A DNA stretch of 24,767 nucleotides from an uncultured Oscillospiraceae bacterium (lineage in GTDB: Bacteria > Bacillota_A > Clostridia > Oscillospirales > Oscillospiraceae), in assembly GCA_900754605.1 (NCBI GenBank), contig CAAEDK010000054.1, positions 1 to 24,767 on the forward strand. Direction: 5' to 3'. Within the stretch, counting starts at the first letter, position 1. Each line of letters begins with the position of its first letter. Of the stretch, positions 20,926 through 24,767 are shown piece by piece. Both the position numbers and the translations under genes were made by a program. The notes beneath the pieces were generated by a model, which was not told where the DNA came from, made no database searches, and was given only the letters and a program-made list of their open reading frames with translations.

Positions 20926-21561
20926 CTAATCATTTTTGGGAACTAGTAGCCCCGGATGCTCACTTTGATATTCCAGCACCTGCTCCGTGTAGTCGGCCAG
21001 TACCAGCTTCAAATAGTCCTCGTCTGTTTCCCAGGAGTCGTTATTCAAAATGACTTCCAAAGCACCCTTTTCCGCTGCCTCCCGCTCCTCAGCGGTGCAG
21101 GATTCCAACGTCTGGCCTTCCAGCCGATCCAACAGCTCTTGTTCATAGGTCTTTCGACAGCCGATCAGAACGTCGTTTACAAAGTGCAGATCAAGCTGGA
21201 CGCCCCCATACACAAAACTGAGCTGCCGGTCCGTGATCCCGGCGCTGGTCGCGGTGATCCCGTCCACATATCCGGTCTCCGAATTGTATTTGACCACATG
21301 GAGCTCTAAATTATCGGGATTGGAGCCGCCCTGCTGTTCTTCCGATTTCGCATCAATCATGGCCTGCTCAATGAGGTCGATATATACGCCGTCGTAAGTC
21401 AGGTCTGCGTTCACCACTGTAAATGGTTCGGCTGGATCCGGAGTCAGGTCCGCCACAGCCCTCCAATACACAAATGTTCCGCCAGCCACTACGATAAGCA
21501 GAAAAAGCGCCACGGCAAGCAGAAAAAGCGCCACGGCCAACAAGATTTTTTCTTTTTTCAT
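20926..21561 (-). CDS. Membrane-anchored extracytoplasmic protein of unknown function
   Basis: A 211-aa protein with one N-terminal membrane helix (about residues 5-33) and an acidic outer domain. The anchor contains LLAVALF twice in a row, encoded by an exact 21-bp tandem repeat. The outer domain (about 45-211) has no motif I recognise; it is rich in Asp and Glu and ends in PKND. Start 21561 has AAGGAGA at 7-nt spacing; an in-frame ATG six codons upstream has no better site. A -10 TATAAT lies about 40 bp upstream. It forms a two-gene unit with the small gene after it. Confidence 0.78.
   Translation of the reverse strand: MKKEKILLAVALFLLAVALFLLIVVAGGTFVYWRAVADLTPDPAEPFTVVNADLTYDGVYIDLIEQAMIDAKSEEQQGGSNPDNLELHVVKYNSETGYVDGITATSAGITDRQLSFVYGGVQLDLHFVNDVLIGCRKTYEQELLDRLEGQTLESCTAEEREAAEKGALEVILNNDSWETDEDYLKLVLADYTEQVLEYQSEHPGLLVPKND
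21496..21537. repeat. Exact 21-bp tandem duplication in the membrane anchor
   Basis: Two identical 21-bp copies (21496-21516 and 21517-21537) are in frame and encode LLAVALF twice within the membrane helix. Strand slippage could lengthen or shorten the helix by seven residues without a frameshift. Confidence 0.9.
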
Positions 21562-21599
21562 AAAGGTCTCCTTATCCACTTGAAAATTCTAATAGATGG

Positions 21600-21624
21600 A
21601 TTATAGCATCGCTGTGCAAAATAC
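21600..21624 (-). promoter_or_regulatory. Probable promoter of the membrane-anchored protein
   Basis: A perfect -10 TATAAT at 21600-21605, with a weak TTGGAC-like -35 at about 19-nt spacing. The rest of 21625-21814 holds no supported gene. A plus-strand TTGACA near 21681 could serve the next gene but lacks a good -10. Confidence 0.5.
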
Positions 21625-21814
21625 GTCCAATAAATTTCCTTCATAAAAGATTCCATTTATGCCATGGGTTCACACCGCCTCTTGACAGGTGTCCGGGAGC
21701 CTCTTACATGCACGAGATGCAAGAAAAAATTGCGGTGGACACGTTGAGCAGGAAGAAATCTTGATTTTCTGCCGGTCTTTCTATATAATCGCATCGGTGA
21801 TTGTCATGTACAGG

Positions 21815-22090
21815 ATGAGCCTGAAATGCTGCCCGAAGTGCAAGAAGGTTTTTATTGCGGAGCCTTATCAGAAGATCTGTGGGGAGTGCAAGGAGCAAAG
21901 ACGAATAAAGCAATATCTCAGGACGCATAAGCAGCTGGCTCCATTTGAAGATTATACAAAGCCGCTGCTCAAAATCCAATGTATCATCTGCGAAACAGAA
22001 ACGCCGCTCCGTAAGTCGCGCTGCAGGTTGTACTGCAGGAAATGCGGAGCGCTCATCTATGATCCCGCTATCGATAAGGTTCCGGTTTAG
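21815..22090 (+). CDS. Small double zinc-ribbon protein
   Basis: A 91-aa basic protein with two cysteine clusters: CPKC plus CGEC near the N-terminus and CIIC plus CRKC near the C-terminus, spaced as for two zinc ribbons. Between them is a basic helix (KEQRRIKQYLRTHKQ). It may bind nucleic acid or protein. The start is uncertain: the ATG at 21815 has only a weak upstream AGGA, and an in-frame TTG further up with AGGAAG would add a hydrophobic stretch. Proteins of this kind are common in phage and conjugative elements. It stands alone with the following ORF on the plus strand. Confidence 0.6.
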   Translation: MSLKCCPKCKKVFIAEPYQKICGECKEQRRIKQYLRTHKQLAPFEDYTKPLLKIQCIICETETPLRKSRCRLYCRKCGALIYDPAIDKVPV

Positions 22091-22154
22091 ATGTTTCCAG
22101 TTTTGTTTTCAGGATGCCAGGGTGAAAGATTGATGGGAGGAGTGCAGGTGTCTG

Positions 22155-22526
22155 ATGGACGGGTTTTTCTCAGAGCAGCCGTGCTACCGTATTGAAATAT
22201 TGGAATGGATCAATGAAGAGGATATTACCGACGAATGGCGTTATATCTGGAAGCATGACCCGCCTGAGCCGGTCTATGAAGTTATGATGGGCGGCTTTGT
22301 TGAGTCCCTAAATCTCGCCTTTGTGTACGAATCAATATATACCAGATCCGAGTATGAACAGATCCGGCAAAGCGGTTTCGATTACCAACCGCTGTTGTGG
22401 AGAACCCATATTCTCACGGACTGCCCAGACGATGATGCTAACTATGAAAAGGACGAGAACGCGGGAACTGGAGTTGCGGCCAAGCGGCTATCTAAATTTA
22501 CGCTTTTTCCACGGTTGTGGAGGTAG
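22155..22526 (+). CDS. Hypothetical acidic protein
   Basis: A 123-aa ORF of unknown family, 64 bp after the zinc-ribbon gene on the same strand. Residues 1-95 are acidic and aromatic-rich (YRIEILEWINEEDITDEW, HDPPEPVYEVMMGGFVES) and look like real protein. The last 20 residues are basic and Ser/Leu/Phe rich, which could mean a frameshift near 22465. A GGAGGAG lies about 12 nt before the ATG, rather far. I cannot assign a function. Confidence 0.5.
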   Translation: MDGFFSEQPCYRIEILEWINEEDITDEWRYIWKHDPPEPVYEVMMGGFVESLNLAFVYESIYTRSEYEQIRQSGFDYQPLLWRTHILTDCPDDDANYEKDENAGTGVAAKRLSKFTLFPRLWR

Positions 22527-22632
22527 CAGTCGGGGCGCTCATGCAGACGGAACCATAACCCAACTCCTGCCAGAGATAGGTACAAAATGAGCCCGAATAA
22601 ACTGTTGTCCGGGTAAATTGGTTATGAAAAAA

Positions 22633-22674
22633 GCAGGCATGGAAGATCTCCCCCGTAGTATTTTCCGTGCCTGC
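22633..22674 (-). terminator. Terminator of the ECF-2/DtxR-2 operon
   Basis: A 12-bp stem (22633-22644 with 22663-22674, one G-U type mismatch) and an 18-nt loop, followed by six U on the minus transcript. It may also stop plus-strand transcription. The stretch 22527-22632 shows no gene. Confidence 0.8.
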
Positions 22675-22715
22675 CTTTATCATTTATATTTACATTCACA
22701 TCTGACTCGCCATTT

Positions 22716-22820
22716 TCAAATATATAGGCTAAGAATCGGTTTCCCGGTCAATAGTAGCGTGTCCCGGGGCTGCCAGCAGAGCGGCAAGTCATCATCAATC
22801 AGCAGGATCTGTTTTCGCAT
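22716..22820 (-). pseudogene. 34-codon response-regulator-like remnant after DtxR-2
   Basis: An ATG at 22820, inside the DtxR-2 coding end and preceded by GGGAGG at 7-nt spacing, opens MRKQILLIDDDLPLCWQPRD and ends after 34 residues. ILLIDDDLPLC is typical of the start of a receiver domain (first strand plus acidic pocket), after which similarity stops. The matching ORF after DtxR-1 keeps only 13 codons. It is probably a truncated response-regulator gene. Confidence 0.5.
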
Positions 22821-23223
22821 GAAACTGCCTCCCATCCCCGGTTGGATCTGTATTTGGGTGGGCCTTCTGGTACAATTCGGCCAACTTCTGAAAACTTTCT
22901 GGGCTGATCACATGCTCCATGCGGCAGGCGTCCTGTTCCGCTGTTTTGGGATCGACACCTGCCTCTACCAGTAGGCGTGTGAAGAAGCAGTGCTTCTCAT
23001 AGGTCTGCTCGGCTACCTCCCGGCCCACATCGGTCAGGCGGAGAAAGAAGTCTCCGTCCATGGTGAGAAATCCGCCCTCTTTCAAGGTAGATACCGCGTG
23101 ACACACGCTTGGTTTAGATACCCCCATGTGCCGGGCCACATCCACAGAGCGCACCATGCCTTTTTCCTTTTGGAGTACCAGCACGGCCTCCAGATAATCC
23201 TCGCCCGACGCATGGAGTTTCAT
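22795..23223 (-). CDS. DtxR/MntR family metal-dependent regulator (DtxR-2)
   Basis: A 142-aa paralogue of DtxR-1, identical over long stretches (SGEDYLEAVLVLQKEKGMVR, VDVARHMGVSKPSVCHAV, EQTYEKHCFFT). Candidate metal ligands are D9, E12, H78, C100, E103 and H104, the same mixed DtxR/MntR set. The C-terminal tail after residue 120 differs completely from DtxR-1. The start has AGGCGG about 4 nt upstream. It follows the second ECF ATPase by 15 bp, as DtxR-1 follows the first, so the two ends of the island carry duplicated modules. The tail includes HPN and HAK histidines that might modify metal sensing. Confidence 0.9.
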   Translation of the reverse strand: MKLHASGEDYLEAVLVLQKEKGMVRSVDVARHMGVSKPSVCHAVSTLKEGGFLTMDGDFFLRLTDVGREVAEQTYEKHCFFTRLLVEAGVDPKTAEQDACRMEHVISPESFQKLAELYQKAHPNTDPTGDGRQFHAKTDPAD

Positions 23224-23238
23224 TTTACCGCCTACTTC

Positions 23239-24735
23239 CTATTCCATATCGTTCAGGAAAAATTCCGGCAGATGTTCTCTACCCTCCGGCTTACAGAGGG
23301 AGTAACTTTCCTGAATCTCGCCGTGCTCCATGTGGATAACAAAGTTACAGCACCGCAAAATAAATTCCGGGTCGTGCGTCACCACAACTACTGTTCTCCC
23401 ATGCTCCGCAACTCTGTTCACCACCTCCGCCACCTGCCTCATATGAAACAGGTCCAGCCCGCTGGTTGGCTCATCAAATACGATCAGCGGCCGTTCCGAT
23501 GCAATCGCGGAGGCGACGGCCACCCGCTGCTTTTGTCCCCCGGACAGCCCCATGGGATGGCGCTCCCGATATGGGAGCAGGTCCATCTCAGCCAGTACGG
23601 CCTCCGCCTTTGCCTGATCTTCTGTACTCATACTCAGGAATAGTTCATCCAGCACGCTTTCTGTGAAAAGCTGGTGGTTTACATCCTGCATCACCATATA
23701 ACAGAGCTTCAGCCGTTCTCTTCTGGAATAGATCTTATCCTGATTCCGCACAATGCCGCCACACCGCTTTTCCAGCCCGCACAGGCAGCGGGACAGGGTG
23801 GATTTTCCCGCTCCGTTATGCCCAATGATTGCGGTTGCACCGCCAAAGGGGAATACAGCCTCGTCAATGTGCAGGGTTTCCGGCTGATGCTTGTATGCAA
23901 AGAAAAACTGACGGATGTTCCATTCGGAGTCCCCGCCCCTGTCACAAGGCGCCGCTATGTTCCTTAAAGAGTTTAACTCCAGCGGCCGCAGCCCCATCTG
24001 ATCCCGCTGCTCTGCGGGCAGGCTTTGGAATTCCTCGGCGGTGTAGTCGCCCCGGATCTCTCCATTTTTCATATAGAGGACACGGTCGGCCAGGTCGCGT
24101 AAATAATAGAGCCGGTGTTCTGATATGACAATGGTTTTCCCCTGGGCCTTTAAGAGCATGAGCAGTTTTCGGAAATCCGCAATCGCGTAAGTGTCCAGAT
24201 TGGAGGACGGTTCATCCAGGACATAAATATCCGGCTCGATTGCTGCCGCTGACCCGCAGGCGATTTTCTGCTTCTCCCCGCCGGAGAGGGAGAAGATGCT
24301 TCGCTCAAGCAGAGATTCCAACTTCAGCTGCTCCGCCACCCGGCGGACCCGCTCGCGGACGGCCTTCTCGGGCAATCCGTGATTTTCCGGGCCAAAGGCC
24401 AGTTCGCTGGTCGTGTCCACATTGAAAAACTGGGAGCGTGGATTTTGGAATACAGAGCCTACTTTTTGAGAAATCTCAAAGAGCGACAGTTCGCGGGTAT
24501 CTTTCCCATCCAGATAGACCGAGCCTGTAAAAGTCCCCTCGTGGTAATGGGGGATCAGGCCGTTCAGCAGACGGGTCAAGGTTGTCTTGCCGCAGCCGGA
24601 GGCCCCGCAGAGAAGAACAAAGGAGCCGTCCTCAATCGTACAGGTGATATGCTTCAGTGCCCCTTCCGTCAGGCATTTCCCATCCACAGGGCCGCTTGCC
24701 GGATAGGAAAACGACACATCTCTGCACGCAATCAT
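23239..24735 (-). CDS. ECF-type double ATPase (A component, ECF cassette 2)
   Basis: A 498-aa protein of two fused ABC ATPase domains. Domain 1 has Walker A GASGCGKTT at 44-52, signature LSGGE at 150-154 and IYVLDEP at 170-176. Domain 2 has GHNGAGKST at 305-313, LSGGQ at 397-401 and LIVFDEP at 417-423. It parallels the ATPase of cassette 1 but is 37 residues longer and has an intact first signature (LSGGE rather than LSSGE). The ATG at 24735 has AAGGGGG about 9 nt upstream; eight further codons are open to 24759. The T and S genes of this cassette should lie beyond the right edge. DtxR-2 follows in the same operon. Confidence 0.9.
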   Translation of the reverse strand: MIACRDVSFSYPASGPVDGKCLTEGALKHITCTIEDGSFVLLCGASGCGKTTLTRLLNGLIPHYHEGTFTGSVYLDGKDTRELSLFEISQKVGSVFQNPRSQFFNVDTTSELAFGPENHGLPEKAVRERVRRVAEQLKLESLLERSIFSLSGGEKQKIACGSAAAIEPDIYVLDEPSSNLDTYAIADFRKLLMLLKAQGKTIVISEHRLYYLRDLADRVLYMKNGEIRGDYTAEEFQSLPAEQRDQMGLRPLELNSLRNIAAPCDRGGDSEWNIRQFFFAYKHQPETLHIDEAVFPFGGATAIIGHNGAGKSTLSRCLCGLEKRCGGIVRNQDKIYSRRERLKLCYMVMQDVNHQLFTESVLDELFLSMSTEDQAKAEAVLAEMDLLPYRERHPMGLSGGQKQRVAVASAIASERPLIVFDEPTSGLDLFHMRQVAEVVNRVAEHGRTVVVVTHDPEFILRCCNFVIHMEHGEIQESYSLCKPEGREHLPEFFLNDME

Positions 24736-24740
24736 GGCAT

Positions 24741-24767
24741 TCACCCCCTTGCAGCCCACACATAGAC
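24741..24767 (-). CDS. Possible C-terminal end of an ECF T component (partial)
   Basis: The last 27 bases hold a frame ending VYVWAARG-stop, 5 nt before the ATPase start. In cassette 1 the T gene ends at the same place, and eight residues is all that can be seen here. The call rests on synteny with cassette 1, not on similarity. Confidence 0.3.
   Translation of the reverse strand, partial: VYVWAARG

Noticed and set aside
1..24767. CRISPR arrays, tRNA or rRNA genes, insertion sequences, integrases
   Set aside because: No regularly spaced repeats, cloverleaf sequences, rRNA segments or transposase motifs were seen on either strand. This was a reading by eye, so small or degenerate cases could be missed.

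Overview
The window looks like accessory chromosome of a gut-type Clostridia member, probably Oscillospiraceae or Lachnospiraceae. The basis is a moderately high GC content (judged by eye), strong GGAGG ribosome sites, MptD-type ECF S components, an ATC-hydrolase-like protein and DtxR and TetR regulators of Firmicutes type. No rRNA, tRNA, CRISPR array, transposase or integrase was seen. Almost everything is on the minus strand; only three small genes at 20.3-22.5 kb read plus.

Layout by minus-strand transcription unit, left to right. (1) A nikA-like substrate-binding lipoprotein cut by the left edge, preceded by a LysR regulator. (2) TetR-1, then an MptD-family S component and a pair of fused exporter-fold ABC half-transporters (2.1-6.9 kb). 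(3) An ECF operon (7.1-11.0 kb): a 45-aa ORF, an ATC-hydrolase-like protein, an S component, a T component, a double ATPase, a DtxR regulator and a 13-codon response-regulator-like remnant. (4) TetR-2 alone (11.1-11.7 kb). (5) TetR-3 and a second exporter-fold ABC pair (11.9-16.1 kb). (6) An operon of three different alpha/beta hydrolases and an AraC regulator (16.3-20.0 kb). (7) Small accessory genes (20.3-22.5 kb). (8) A second ECF double ATPase plus a DtxR paralogue and another response-regulator-like remnant, running off the right edge.

What ties the units together is an 18-bp dyad, roughly RGTTAGC-N4-RCWAACY. It lies before the LysR gene, the first S-component/ABC operon, the ECF operon, the second ABC operon and the hydrolase operon. 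At two of these it sits exactly 2 nt downstream of a good -10 box, which suggests repression. With the NikA-like protein, two DtxR-type metal regulators, two heterodimeric ABC pairs of the general layout of YbtPQ/IrtAB, two S components and several hydrolases, the simplest reading is a metal or metallophore acquisition island under a common repressor. That function is inferred. The family assignments and the operator sequences are what the sequence shows directly. No metallophore biosynthesis genes are present, so the ligand would be imported from other producers or made elsewhere in the genome.
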